Below are positions 44,621-54,097 of a DNA stretch of 64,000 nucleotides, one piece after another. A program made the position numbers and the translations under genes. Origin of the DNA: Comamonas sp. B21-038 (lineage in GTDB: Bacteria > Pseudomonadota > Gammaproteobacteria > Burkholderiales > Burkholderiaceae_C). Location: the NCBI RefSeq assembly GCF_022387135.1, contig NZ_CP092462.1, forward strand, positions 2,542,001 to 2,606,000. The letters run 5' to 3'. The notes beneath the pieces were generated by a model. That model searched no databases and was not told the DNA's origin. It was given only the letters and a program-made list of their open reading frames with translations. The number at the start of each line of letters is the position of its first letter. Positions within the stretch are counted from its first letter, which is position 1.

Positions 44621-46261
44621 ATGACTGCCCTGCTTTCACTCCAGAACCTCACCGTCGCGCTGCCGCCCGGTGCTGACCGTCCCCATGCGCTCTCCGGCGT
44701 CAACCTGGACATACATCCCGGCGAAGTGCTGTGCGTGGTCGGTGAAAGCGGGTCGGGAAAATCGCTGACGGCAGCGGCCGTGCTGGGCCTGCTGCCCGAG
44801 GGTGTGTCTGTCACCGGCGGCCGCATCGCCTGGAACGGCGAAGACCTGCGCTGCGCGAGCCCCGAGCGCCTGCGCCAGCTGCGCGGCAAGGAAGTGGGCA
44901 CGATCTTCCAGGAGCCGATGACGGCACTCAATCCGCTGCGAACCATTGGCGACCAGATTGCCGAGTTGTTCCGCACCCACACCCCACTCCGCCGCAAGGA
45001 GATCGAAGCGCGCACGGTGGCGTTGCTGGAGTCGGTGCATATTCCGAACCCGGCTGCTGCCGCAAAGGCGTACCCGCACGAGCTGTCCGGCGGCCAGCGC
45101 CAGCGCGCCATGATTGCCATGGCGTTGGCATTGGAACCCCAGCTTCTGATCGCCGATGAGCCCACCACGGCGCTGGATGTGACCACGCAGGCGCAGATCC
45201 TGAAGCTGATCCATGAGCTGCAACGCCGCAAAGGCACCGCCGTGCTGTTCATTACCCACGACTTCGGCGTGGTGGCCGACATTGCCGACCGCGTGGCAGT
45301 GATCCAGAAAGGCAAGCTGGTAGAAAGCGGCCCGGCCGAGCAAGTGCTCAACCATCCGCAGGACCGCTATACGCGTGCCTTGATTGCGGCCGTGCCGCCG
45401 CTGGAGCCAGCGCTGCGCGCGCGTGCCGAAGGACGGCCGGTGGCGTTGTCTGTCAGCCATTTATCCAAGACCTATGGCAAGAAGCGCTGGTTCAAGCGCA
45501 ATGCGCGCATCACGCATGCGGTGAGCGACGTCTCGATCGAACTGGCCGCCGGCAGCACGCTGGGCATCGTGGGTGAAAGTGGATCGGGCAAATCCACATT
45601 GGCGCGCAATGTGCTGGGCCTGCTGGTGCCCGAAGCCGGTGAGATGAAGGTGTTCGGCGAAGCGGTGGACCTGCGCACGCCCTCCGGACGCCGGCACCAC
45701 GCGTCACTGGTGCAGATGGTGTTTCAGGATCCATATGCATCGCTGAACCCGCGCCGCCGCGTGGGCGATATCGTCACCCAAGGGCCCATCGCCCACGGCA
45801 AGACGCATGATGGTGCATGGCGGCATGCGCGCGAATTGTTCGATCTGGTCGGCTTGGCGCCGGATGCGCTGGAGCGTTATCCCCATGAGTTCTCCGGCGG
45901 GCAGCGCCAGCGCGTCGGCCTGGCACGCGCACTGGCGATGGATCCCAAGATTCTGGTGGCCGATGAACCTGTCTCTGCACTCGATGTATCTGTGCAGGCA
46001 CAGGTGCTGGAGCTGCTTGCACGGCTGCAGGACCAGTTGCATCTGTCCATTCTCTTTATCACCCACGATTTGCGCGTTGCTGCGCAGGTCTGCGACCGCA
46101 TCGCAGTGATGAAGTCGGGCCAGATCGTGGAACAGGGTGAGAGCACCCATGTCTTCGGCAAGCCGTCCCATCCCTATACGCAGGCCTTGCTGGCGGCAGT
46201 GCCGGGCCGGCACTGGCATCCCGAGGCAGCCGTCCAGACGAAGATGGCCGAGGTCGCCTGA
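44621..46261 (+). CDS. Fused dual ABC ATPase (DppD-DppF type)
   Basis: 546 residues with two complete ATPase halves. Walker A GESGSGKS occurs in both (near residues 39 and 312), the signature is LSGGQRQR then FSGGQRQRVG, and Walker B LLIADEPTTALD then ILVADEPVSALD. Such fusions (as GsiA) energise family-5 peptide/glutathione-type importers, completing the importer of 38744-42232. It is the last gene of the cluster, 44 bases after the SDR. Confidence 0.92.
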   Translation: MTALLSLQNLTVALPPGADRPHALSGVNLDIHPGEVLCVVGESGSGKSLTAAAVLGLLPEGVSVTGGRIAWNGEDLRCASPERLRQLRGKEVGTIFQEPMTALNPLRTIGDQIAELFRTHTPLRRKEIEARTVALLESVHIPNPAAAAKAYPHELSGGQRQRAMIAMALALEPQLLIADEPTTALDVTTQAQILKLIHELQRRKGTAVLFITHDFGVVADIADRVAVIQKGKLVESGPAEQVLNHPQDRYTRALIAAVPPLEPALRARAEGRPVALSVSHLSKTYGKKRWFKRNARITHAVSDVSIELAAGSTLGIVGESGSGKSTLARNVLGLLVPEAGEMKVFGEAVDLRTPSGRRHHASLVQMVFQDPYASLNPRRRVGDIVTQGPIAHGKTHDGAWRHARELFDLVGLAPDALERYPHEFSGGQRQRVGLARALAMDPKILVADEPVSALDVSVQAQVLELLARLQDQLHLSILFITHDLRVAAQVCDRIAVMKSGQIVEQGESTHVFGKPSHPYTQALLAAVPGRHWHPEAAVQTKMAEVA

Positions 46262-46334
46262 GCGCCTCGTCCCCCGGGCCGCCTGCCTGCTTGGCCGCGA
46301 AAACCATGCCCCTGCTGCGCCGCAAAAGGATTAT

Positions 46335-47261
46335 TCATGGCGTGTGCAACGCCTGCGGCGACTGCGCCGCCAAATGGCTCAACAACGCCTTGGCCGCCGA
46401 CGACAGCAAGGCCGCATCCCGGTAGCTGATCGCAAACTGCCGCTGCGCCCAGCCGTCCGCCAGCGGAATCACCCGAACATCCGTGTTGGCGGCAAAGCTC
46501 AGTGCCACTTCGCGCGGCACCACGCTGATCGCCAGGTTGGCCTGAACCACGCGCAGCGCGGCATCGAAGTTGGAGACGTGCACGCGGTGGCGCAGCGCCT
46601 TTCCTTCTTGCGCGGCAGCGCGGGTGAGCAAGATTTGCACTGCGCTCAACGCCGGCATGCTGACATGTTCGTAGTCCAGTACGTCGGAGAAGTGCACTGC
46701 TGCGCTTTGCGCCATGCGTGCGATGGGGTGGCTTTTGTGCGCCGCAATGGCCAGGTGGTCGCTGCCATAGGGCTGGGTCTGCAGGCCGCTCAAATCGGCT
46801 GCGTCCCAGCAAATCCCCATGGCCGCGCGCCCTTCGCGCACGCCGCGCACCACATCCGGGCTCACGCACTCCTCCAAAGTCACACGGATACTGGCGTGCG
46901 CAGGTTGCTGCAAAAAACTTGCGACATGGTCAGCCAAGGATTCGGCCATCACCGACGCCGTGACCAGCACCCGTACCTGCCCCTGTACGCCCTTGCTATA
47001 GGCCGCCATCTCCTGCTGCATGTGGTTGGCGGCGGCCAGCATGGTGCGCGCATGTTCCAGCAAAGTCTCACCCGCCGCCGTGGGGCGCAGGCCGCGCCGT
47101 TCGCGGATGAACAAGGGCGCGCCCATCTGGTGCTCAAGCTGGGCCAGCCGCTTGCTGATGGCCGATGCCACCAGCGCCTCGGCCTGCGCCACACGGGCAA
47201 TGCTGCGCTGCTCACAGACCTGCACAAACAGCCGCAGGTTCAGCAGACTCAGGTCATACAT
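46335..47261 (-). CDS. LysR-family regulator
   Basis: 308 residues from the ATG at 47261; the longer open frame upstream is not conserved. The helix-turn-helix lies near residues 8-60 (VCEQRSIARVAQAEALVASAISKRLAQLE). It is divergent from the HMG-CoA-lyase-like operon, which it most likely controls. Its stop is 73 bases from the end of the ABC ATPase gene, convergent with it. Confidence 0.88.
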   Translation of the reverse strand: MYDLSLLNLRLFVQVCEQRSIARVAQAEALVASAISKRLAQLEHQMGAPLFIRERRGLRPTAAGETLLEHARTMLAAANHMQQEMAAYSKGVQGQVRVLVTASVMAESLADHVASFLQQPAHASIRVTLEECVSPDVVRGVREGRAAMGICWDAADLSGLQTQPYGSDHLAIAAHKSHPIARMAQSAAVHFSDVLDYEHVSMPALSAVQILLTRAAAQEGKALRHRVHVSNFDAALRVVQANLAISVVPREVALSFAANTDVRVIPLADGWAQRQFAISYRDAALLSSAAKALLSHLAAQSPQALHTP

Positions 47262-47274
47262 GATTTTCCTTTTT

Positions 47275-47291
47275 GGAACGAAACCGGTTCC
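47275..47291. promoter_or_regulatory. Short dyad in the LysR/lyase divergent promoter
   Basis: GGAAC and GTTCC are complementary arms around seven bases, placed 14 bases from the LysR start and 69 bases before the lyase start. The text around it is AT-rich. It may be the autoregulatory LysR site; the dyad is short, so certainty is low. Confidence 0.35.
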
Positions 47292-47359
47292 GTATTCGAT
47301 TATTGCTGATACTTTGGAAAATCTAAAATCAAAACCAACGACAAAAGCCTGGAGACACG

Positions 47360-48313
47360 ATGACCGCCACCTCAACCCTTGCGACACAGCGCGCCAGCAT
47401 CCGCGAAGTTGGCCTGCGCGATGGCCTGCAAAGCCTGGCCAGCATCGTCAGCACCGCCGACAAATGCGCCTGGATTGACGCCGCCTACGACGCCGGCATG
47501 CGCGAGATGGAGGTGGGATCGATGGTGCCAGCACACCTGCTGCCCCAGCTGGCCGATACCGAAGCCGTGCTCGCCCATGCCTGCAGCAAACCGGGCTTGC
47601 TCGCGTCCGTGCTAGTGCCCAACCTCAAAGGCGCCGAGCGCGCCTTGGCAGCGGGCGCGCAGTCCATGGTCGTGCCGCTGTCGGCCAGCCACGCGCACAG
47701 CCTGGCCAACCTGCGCAAAACCCCGGACGAAGTCGTGGCAGAAGTCGCCCGCATCCGCGCAGTGCGCGACGCAGCGGGGAGCCACACCCAAATTGAGGGC
47801 GGCGTGGGCACGGCCTTTGGCTGCACCCTGCAAGGCGATGTGGCCGAAAGCGAGGTGCTGCGCCTGATGCAGGCCTTGCTGGACGCCGGCGCCGACCATG
47901 TGAGCCTGGCCGATACCGTGGGCTATGCCGACCCCGACAGTGTGCGCCGTTTGTTTGAAAAAGCCCGGCGCCTGGTGGACGGCCGGCTGCGTACCGCCCA
48001 TTTTCACGACACCCGCGGCATGGGTCTGGCCAACGCCTATGCGGCCTGGCAAACCGGCATCACCCACTTTGACGCCTGCCTGGGCGGCATTGGCGGCTGC
48101 CCGCATGCACCGGGTGCCAGCGGCAATGTCACCACCGAAGACCTGGCCTATATGCTGCAGCGCATGGGCGTTGATACGGGTCTGGATGTTCCCGCCCTTT
48201 TGCAGTTGCGCCAGCGCATGCACGCCTGGCTGCCCAACGAGAAACTGCACGGCAGCCTGTGGCAAGCCGGTGTGATTGCAGCCCCCCAGGCTTGTGCCGC
48301 CATTTGCACTTAA
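47360..48313 (+). CDS. HMG-CoA-lyase-like TIM-barrel lyase
   Basis: 317 residues. REVGLRDGLQS at the N-terminus carries the catalytic Arg-Asp, HFHDTRGMGLAN gives the two metal His, and GGIGGCPHAPGASGNVTTED is the Cys signature loop and third ligand region of the HMGL family. The family splits 3-hydroxy-3-methylglutaryl-CoA or analogues (citramalyl-CoA, hydroxymethyl-glutaryl-like). GGAG lies before the ATG. With the CoA-transferase directly downstream it suggests activation of an acid as CoA ester and retro-aldol cleavage to acetyl-CoA or pyruvate. Confidence 0.88.
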   Translation: MTATSTLATQRASIREVGLRDGLQSLASIVSTADKCAWIDAAYDAGMREMEVGSMVPAHLLPQLADTEAVLAHACSKPGLLASVLVPNLKGAERALAAGAQSMVVPLSASHAHSLANLRKTPDEVVAEVARIRAVRDAAGSHTQIEGGVGTAFGCTLQGDVAESEVLRLMQALLDAGADHVSLADTVGYADPDSVRRLFEKARRLVDGRLRTAHFHDTRGMGLANAYAAWQTGITHFDACLGGIGGCPHAPGASGNVTTEDLAYMLQRMGVDTGLDVPALLQLRQRMHAWLPNEKLHGSLWQAGVIAAPQACAAICT

Positions 48314-48370
48314 TTCTTAAACCCAATCAACCGCTGGTGCCACACCATGCGCGCTAGTAGCTACCCAAAT

Positions 48371-49576
48371 ATGAGTAACCCCTCTCCCACCCCATCGCTC
48401 CCCCTCGCCGGTATCCGCGTGGTCGAATTCACCCACATGGTCATGGGCCCCACCTGCGGCATGGTGCTGGCCGACCTGGGCGCCGAAGTCATCAAGGTTG
48501 AACCTGTCGAGGGCGACCGCACGCGCCACTTGCTGGGTGCGGGTGCCGGCTTCTTCCCCATGTTCAATCGCAACAAAAAAAGCATTGCGCTGGACCTGCG
48601 CCAGCCCCAGGGACTGGAAGCCGCCATTCGCCTGGCCAGCACGGCCGATGTGGTGGCGCAAAACTTCAAGCCCGGCGTGATGACCAAGTACGGCCTGGAC
48701 TATGCCGCGCTGTCCAAGCTCAACGAGCGCCTGATCTATGTGAACCATACCGGCTTTTTGCCCGGGCCTTATGAGCACCGCACGGCGCTGGACGAGGTCG
48801 TGCAGATGATGGGGGGCCTGGCCTACATGACAGGCCGCCCCGGCGACCCGCTGCGCGCGGGCACCAGCGTGAACGACATCATGGGCGGCATGTTTGGCGC
48901 AATCGGCGCCATGGCAGCGCTGATGCAGCGCGCACAGACCGGCAAGGGGCAAGAGATTGACTCGGCGCTGTTCGAGAACAACGTCTTTCTCGTCGGCCAG
49001 CACATGATGCAGTACGCCGTGACGGGCGAGGCGGCCGATCCCATGCCCAACCGCATCTCGGCCTGGTCGGTGTACGACGTGTTCACCGTCCAGGACGGCG
49101 AGCAGATCTTTCTGGCGGCCGTGAGCGATGCCCAGTGGCGCGCCATGTGCCAGGCCTTTGGCTGGGCCGATCTGCTGGCCAACCCGCACTACACCACCAA
49201 CAACGAACGCGTACGCGCGCGCCCGGCCCTGCTCGCCGATCTGCGCGCGCGCCTGGCCCGCATGGATGTCGAACAGGTCGCCAAAATCTTTGAAGACAAC
49301 GGCCTGCCCTACGCCCCCATCAGCAAGCCAGAACAACTGCTGGATGACCCGCACCTGCTGGCCACCGGCGGCTTGGCCGAGGTAACGCTGACCGACGGCG
49401 AACGCGCCGGCCAAACCGCACAGACCACCTTGCTGCCGCTGCGCATGGCGGGCGAGCGCCTGGCCGTACGCCAAAACCCGCCGCGCCTGGGCGAGCACAC
49501 CGCCGAGTTGCTGGCCAGCCTGGGTTACGACGCCGCGCAGATCAGCGCCATGCAGGCTACCCAGGCAGCGACGTAA
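48371..49576 (+). CDS. CaiB/BaiF family III CoA-transferase
   Basis: 401 residues from ATG 48371 (ATG 48347 is possible; neither has a strong ribosome site). VVEFTHMVMGPTCGMVLADLGAEVIKVEP is the family start; the catalytic Asp lies in GTSVNDIMGGMF. These enzymes move CoA between acids. Position after the lyase and before a Bug receptor suggests it activates the acid that the receptor binds. Confidence 0.88.
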   Translation: MSNPSPTPSLPLAGIRVVEFTHMVMGPTCGMVLADLGAEVIKVEPVEGDRTRHLLGAGAGFFPMFNRNKKSIALDLRQPQGLEAAIRLASTADVVAQNFKPGVMTKYGLDYAALSKLNERLIYVNHTGFLPGPYEHRTALDEVVQMMGGLAYMTGRPGDPLRAGTSVNDIMGGMFGAIGAMAALMQRAQTGKGQEIDSALFENNVFLVGQHMMQYAVTGEAADPMPNRISAWSVYDVFTVQDGEQIFLAAVSDAQWRAMCQAFGWADLLANPHYTTNNERVRARPALLADLRARLARMDVEQVAKIFEDNGLPYAPISKPEQLLDDPHLLATGGLAEVTLTDGERAGQTAQTTLLPLRMAGERLAVRQNPPRLGEHTAELLASLGYDAAQISAMQATQAAT

Positions 49577-49641
49577 CGCTACCAATATAAGAGCAAACCA
49601 TCCTTTACAGACAGGCGAAAAGCCGCAATCAGGAGACAAAC

Positions 49642-50637
49642 ATGCACCCCACCCGCCCAATCCCCCGCCGCACCGCACTGGCGATGGTTCTGGCCAGCCT
49701 CGCCAGTGGCGCCTTGCCCGCGCTGGCGCAAACCAAGGCTGCAGGGCACGACAAAGCGCTGCGCGTCATCTTGCCGCTATCGGCGGGCTCGGGGGCCGAC
49801 GGCGCCATCCGCGCCATCAGCACGCCCATCAGCAAAGCCCTGGGCCAGCCCCTGGTGATTGAGAACCTGCCCGGCGCAGGCGGCATCACCGGCACGGCGC
49901 AGATTGTGCGGGCGCCCAAAGATGGGGACACCATCGGCATCGTCAGCAACAACCATGTCGTCAACCCCAGCCTGTACAAAAACATTCCCTTTGATTCAAT
50001 CAAGGACATCGCGCCCATCACCATCATCGGCACCACGCCCTTTGTGCTGGTCGCCAACCCCAAGGTGCCCGCACGTACCGTGCAGGAGCTGATTGCCCAC
50101 GCCAAGGCCCATCCCGGCACGCTCAATTACGGCTCATCGGGCAATGGCACCATCCTGCACTTGGGCGCCGCCATGTTTGTCGAGCAGGCCCAGATCGATG
50201 TGCCCCACATCCCCTACAAAGGCATGGGCCAGCTGATGAATGACTTGCTCAGCGGCCAGGTGCAGCTGGGCGTGGTGGCGGTCGCACCCGCCATGGCCCA
50301 CATCAAGGCCGGGAGCCTGCGCGCCATCGGCATCACCAGCGCCAAACGCAGCGCCAGCCTGCCCGATGTGCCCACCATTGCCGAACAAGGCCTGCCGCAG
50401 TACGAGCTGGACGGCTGGATCGCCGCCATTGCCCCAGCGGGTGTACCCAAGGCCGAGATGGACCGCCTCTACCAAGGCTTTGTGCAAGGCATTGCCTCCC
50501 CAGAAGCCCGCGAAGCGCTCATCGCCCAAGGCTACGAGATCCAGCTCACCCCGCCGGAAGTGGCAGCCCGTTTTATGGCGAGCGAAAAGCAGCGCATGCA
50601 GGCGGCGGTGAAAGCCGCCCAAGTCAAAATGGATTGA
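49642..50637 (+). CDS. Bug/TctC-type periplasmic receptor
   Basis: 331 residues. Signal peptide with a basic start (PRRTALAMVLASLASGALPALAQ). The body has the Bug hallmarks: ILPLSAGSGADGAIRAI, LPGAGGITGTAQIVRAPKDG, NYGSSGNG and VPTIAEQGLP. Such receptors hand carboxylates to a TctAB permease, or act as sensors; no TctA/TctB gene is in the window, as is common in betaproteobacteria. AGGAG precedes the ATG. Third gene of the lyase operon. Confidence 0.92.
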   Translation: MHPTRPIPRRTALAMVLASLASGALPALAQTKAAGHDKALRVILPLSAGSGADGAIRAISTPISKALGQPLVIENLPGAGGITGTAQIVRAPKDGDTIGIVSNNHVVNPSLYKNIPFDSIKDIAPITIIGTTPFVLVANPKVPARTVQELIAHAKAHPGTLNYGSSGNGTILHLGAAMFVEQAQIDVPHIPYKGMGQLMNDLLSGQVQLGVVAVAPAMAHIKAGSLRAIGITSAKRSASLPDVPTIAEQGLPQYELDGWIAAIAPAGVPKAEMDRLYQGFVQGIASPEAREALIAQGYEIQLTPPEVAARFMASEKQRMQAAVKAAQVKMD

Positions 50638-50929
50638 GCCCGCGGATGGGTCAAGCTCCTCCAATGAACTCCCACACCGGACGCTGAATGGCGGCAGCTG
50701 CGGCATCGCAACCGGGCAGCACGGCTGAGCACGCATGCCGCCACTTCCCCGCTCTGCGACAGCGTCATTCCCGCCGAGTGTGTTAGCACGCTACACTGGC
50801 CCACTGCCCTGCAAGCGGACGATTTATGGGCGGGCGACTTGTTCCCTGGCGGCCTCGGGGCGGTTGCCATGCGGGGACCGTTCTTGGGCAGGTAGCACCC
50901 CGGCAAACCTGCCGAGCCTTCTAGTACTT

Positions 50930-52906
50930 ATGAACGACAATCTCAGCCAGGCACTGGCAGACCAGTTGCAGAGCTCGACGAAAAACGTCGATGTGTTCCT
51001 GGCGCTGGAAGCGCTGTCTCATGCAGACCCGGCAGTGGCCTTCGAGGCCACCACGGCCTTTTTACGGTCCGCGCCGGAAAATCGGGCGCCGCTGGCCCGA
51101 AGTGCGCTGCACGCATTGGCGGATCGTGCGCCCGCGCTTTTGCTCAAAGCCACGCTGGACGAAGACGCCAAGGTGGCAGACGCGGCCAAGCAGGCCTTGT
51201 TGGCCCGCCCCTCCAATGATGCGTTGCCCCTGTACCTGCGCATGGCCAAATCCAAGAGCGTTGACGAAGCCTGCTCGGGTTGCATGTTCCTGGGCCGTAT
51301 CTCCTCGCCGCAGGCGCGTGCGCCCTTGTTCAAGGCCCTGGGCCACCGCAGCGCGGCGGTGCGCGCGTATGCCGCGACATCCATCCACAGCCATGCCGAC
51401 GAGCACTGGATTGCCGAACTGCTGGAGGCCATCCGCACGCTGCGGCGCGAAGAGGCCGACAAAAAGAAGGACTTCGACGAGGTGATCAACACGCTGTGCA
51501 GCACGGTGGTCCAGAAATCCACGCGCTCCAACCTCGAACTGCTGATCGAAGGACTCGGCGACGCGGACGCGAGAGTCCGCCGGACCTGCATCAGCGCACT
51601 AGGGCGCCTGGGCGACGCGGCAGCGGTGGTCCCGCTTATCGAGACGTTGGAACACCCGCGCCGGGGGATGCCTCTGCAGCTGCGGATGGAACTGGTCAAG
51701 GTGCTTGGCGAGTTGGGCGACGCGCGTGCGATCGCGCCGCTGCTGCGTGCCGGGGTGGCGGTTGCCGGCCCGGCGCTGGGCCTGCTGAAGGCGCAAGAAG
51801 CCGTGCCCGAACTGATGGCCCTGCTGGAGCAGGCCAGGACACCGCGCGATGCCAGCGAATGGGCCGAAGTTTTGGCGCAGTTGGAAGGGCCCGGCGAGCA
51901 GCAGTGGCCCCGCGCCGGGTTGCAGTCGGCGTCGTTGCAGGTGCGCCGGGCCGCTGCGCTGCAACTGGCGCGCACGGCGCCCGAGGACGCGGCAGAGCAT
52001 CTGCGCGCCCTGCTGCCCCAGCTCTCCAGCGGCGACGCTGTGCGCGTGGCCGAGGCGCTGGTCTCCATGGGCTGTGGGGAGGGTTTCGAAGGCTTCGCGC
52101 GGGCATTGGAAGACGATCCCCATCACTGGAACGCCAGCGCCGTCGCATACGCCTGCAAGAATCTTCGCGGCCCCCAGGTGCAGGCCCTGCTCTTGGGCCT
52201 GCTGCCCGGCATCCGCAACGAGTATGTCCATAACGTCTGCGCAGCGCTGGCTGCGCAAGGGGCTGAGGTGTTGCCTGCGCTGATCGGCGCAGCCCAGGAG
52301 GCCGGCGACGGCTTGCGGTACCGCTACAGTGCGGCGCTTGCCGAGTTCCGCGACCCGCAAGGCGCCAGCTTGTTGGCACCGCTCATGGTCCGCCGCAACC
52401 CCTTGCGGGACGCGGCCACGCTGTCGCTGTCGGCCACGCCCAGCGCCGAGACCCATGCAGCGCTGGCTGCTGCATTGCCGCTGGCGGCGTCGCCTGCCGA
52501 TGCGCGGCTGATCACCGAAGCGCTGGCGCAAGCAGCCACGCGCGAGGCGATCCCCGATTTGATACGGGCGCTGCAGACCGATGCCGCCACCGAGGCGGTA
52601 TTGGAGGCCTTGGGCCGCCTGGGCGATCGAGCGGCCGTGCCTGCACTGGTCGACCAACTCAGCAGCCCCCATGCGCGCCGCCGCCAGGGTGCTGCCATGG
52701 CGCTGGGCCAGATCGCAGACCCTGCAGCAGGGGCGCCGCTGGTCAAGCTGCTGCTGACCGAGCTTGATCTGGCGGTGGCACAGGCTGCAATGCATGCCTG
52801 GCTGGCCAGCGGAGCGGTAGACGGTGGCGCACTCGACGGGCAGGATGTGCCGGGCACGCGCGCATTCCTGTTGGCCCATGCCCGGCAGCGGTGCAAGCAA
52901 CGCTAG
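50930..52906 (+). CDS. HEAT-repeat protein of unknown function
   Basis: 658 residues built of alpha-helical repeats of about 30-38 residues (PBS-lyase HEAT type), such as DADARVRRTCISALGRLGDAAAVVPLIETL and the C-terminal LGDRAAVPALVDQL / RRRQGAAMALGQIADPAAGAPLVKLL. No enzyme motif, signal peptide or membrane segment is seen, so it is a cytoplasmic scaffold. The ATG at 50930 is the first in the family-like part; no ribosome site is clear. It stands alone, so no partner can be suggested. Confidence 0.82.
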   Translation: MNDNLSQALADQLQSSTKNVDVFLALEALSHADPAVAFEATTAFLRSAPENRAPLARSALHALADRAPALLLKATLDEDAKVADAAKQALLARPSNDALPLYLRMAKSKSVDEACSGCMFLGRISSPQARAPLFKALGHRSAAVRAYAATSIHSHADEHWIAELLEAIRTLRREEADKKKDFDEVINTLCSTVVQKSTRSNLELLIEGLGDADARVRRTCISALGRLGDAAAVVPLIETLEHPRRGMPLQLRMELVKVLGELGDARAIAPLLRAGVAVAGPALGLLKAQEAVPELMALLEQARTPRDASEWAEVLAQLEGPGEQQWPRAGLQSASLQVRRAAALQLARTAPEDAAEHLRALLPQLSSGDAVRVAEALVSMGCGEGFEGFARALEDDPHHWNASAVAYACKNLRGPQVQALLLGLLPGIRNEYVHNVCAALAAQGAEVLPALIGAAQEAGDGLRYRYSAALAEFRDPQGASLLAPLMVRRNPLRDAATLSLSATPSAETHAALAAALPLAASPADARLITEALAQAATREAIPDLIRALQTDAATEAVLEALGRLGDRAAVPALVDQLSSPHARRRQGAAMALGQIADPAAGAPLVKLLLTELDLAVAQAAMHAWLASGAVDGGALDGQDVPGTRAFLLAHARQRCKQR

Positions 52907-53123
52907 CACGCAGGTCCGGCGGCGCCGGCGCAGTGCCTTTGTCAGCGGATTGCCGGATGGGGTGAGCGGGGCTGGCAGGCACCTCCTGCCCCCATTGCGG
53001 CGCACGCGGTACATCCCGATCCCGCAGGCATTCTCTCGATCTGCAGTGCCGGTGCGGATGGAGACATACACAGTCCACCCGCTGGAGACGCGCAGGCTGG
53101 AGCAGTGCAGGACGTGACGCCGT

Positions 53124-54068
53124 TCATGGTGATTTCTGCACCCCATCTGCATTCAGCAATGCAGGGATCTCTGCCACCAGCGCATCGATGGCCACGCGGA
53201 GCTTGCAACGCAATTGCCGCGTCTGGGGCCAGATAGCATGGATCTCATAGGAACGGACCCGGTATGCGGGCAGGATGTGTACCAGCTCACCACGTTGGAC
53301 ATAGCTGCTCAGCAGCCAGCAAGGTACCCAGGCAATGCCATAGCCGGCGACGGCAGCAGCAGCCAGGGCCTGGATATCGTCCATGCTGATTTGAGAGCGC
53401 AGTTGCGGGCGATGGCTTGCTGGCGCGCTGCCCCCTGTGGCTGGCAGGGCATTCCACGGCGCAAGCACACCCGATCTCGAATAGCCCAGGACGGTGTGGC
53501 CATCGAGCGCCTCCAGATTCCGGGGTGTTCCATGGCGGGCCAAATAGGCCGGAGACGCACCGATGCTGATGTGCTGCGTGCCCAGCAGGCGCGCAGACAA
53601 CGTGCCACTGTCATGCAGCGGGCCTATGCGTATGGCCAGATCAAAGCCCTCTTCGATCAGATCGACGGCCCGGTCACTGAATGACAGATCCATGCTCAAT
53701 CGCGGGTACAACCGCGTCAGATTCAGCAGGATGGGTGTCACGCACAACTGACCGAAGCCTTCGGGCACACTCACCCGCAGGCGGCCGCTGGGCTGCATTC
53801 GTCCGCTGTCCAGATCCGACTCGGCCGCCTCCAGCTCCTTCAGGGCGCGAATACAGCGCTCGTAATAGATCTGCCCTTCCTCGGTGAGGGTCTGCCTGCG
53901 CGTGTTGCGCTGCAAAAGCCGTGTTCCCAGGCGCGCCTCCAGCTTGGCCACGGCCTTGCCGACCGCCGAACGCGTCACACCCATACGCGCAGCAGCCGAG
54001 GTGAAGCCACCGGCGTCCACCACATGCACAAATGTGGATACACCGTCGAGAGGGTCCTGTACTGCCAT
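53124..54068 (-). CDS. LysR-family regulator (CrgA/DsdC-like group)
   Basis: 314 residues. Helix-turn-helix near residues 10-65 (VDAGGFTSAAARMGVTRSAVGKAVAKLEARLG), then an effector domain with LSFSDRAVDLIEEGFDLAIRIGPL, the mark of the branch holding CrgA and many repressors of efflux or reductase genes. It is divergent from the DHA2 transporter at 54197 with repeated operator-like sites between, so it most likely controls that pump. Confidence 0.9.
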   Translation of the reverse strand: MAVQDPLDGVSTFVHVVDAGGFTSAAARMGVTRSAVGKAVAKLEARLGTRLLQRNTRRQTLTEEGQIYYERCIRALKELEAAESDLDSGRMQPSGRLRVSVPEGFGQLCVTPILLNLTRLYPRLSMDLSFSDRAVDLIEEGFDLAIRIGPLHDSGTLSARLLGTQHISIGASPAYLARHGTPRNLEALDGHTVLGYSRSGVLAPWNALPATGGSAPASHRPQLRSQISMDDIQALAAAAVAGYGIAWVPCWLLSSYVQRGELVHILPAYRVRSYEIHAIWPQTRQLRCKLRVAIDALVAEIPALLNADGVQKSP

Positions 54069-54097
54069 CTTTATTGGTTCCCAAAAGGCGTCATAAG

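Noticed and set aside
51599-53152. 517-codon minus-strand frame opposite the HEAT-repeat gene
   Set aside because: Low-complexity Arg/Gln/Gly text typical of antisense GC-rich DNA.
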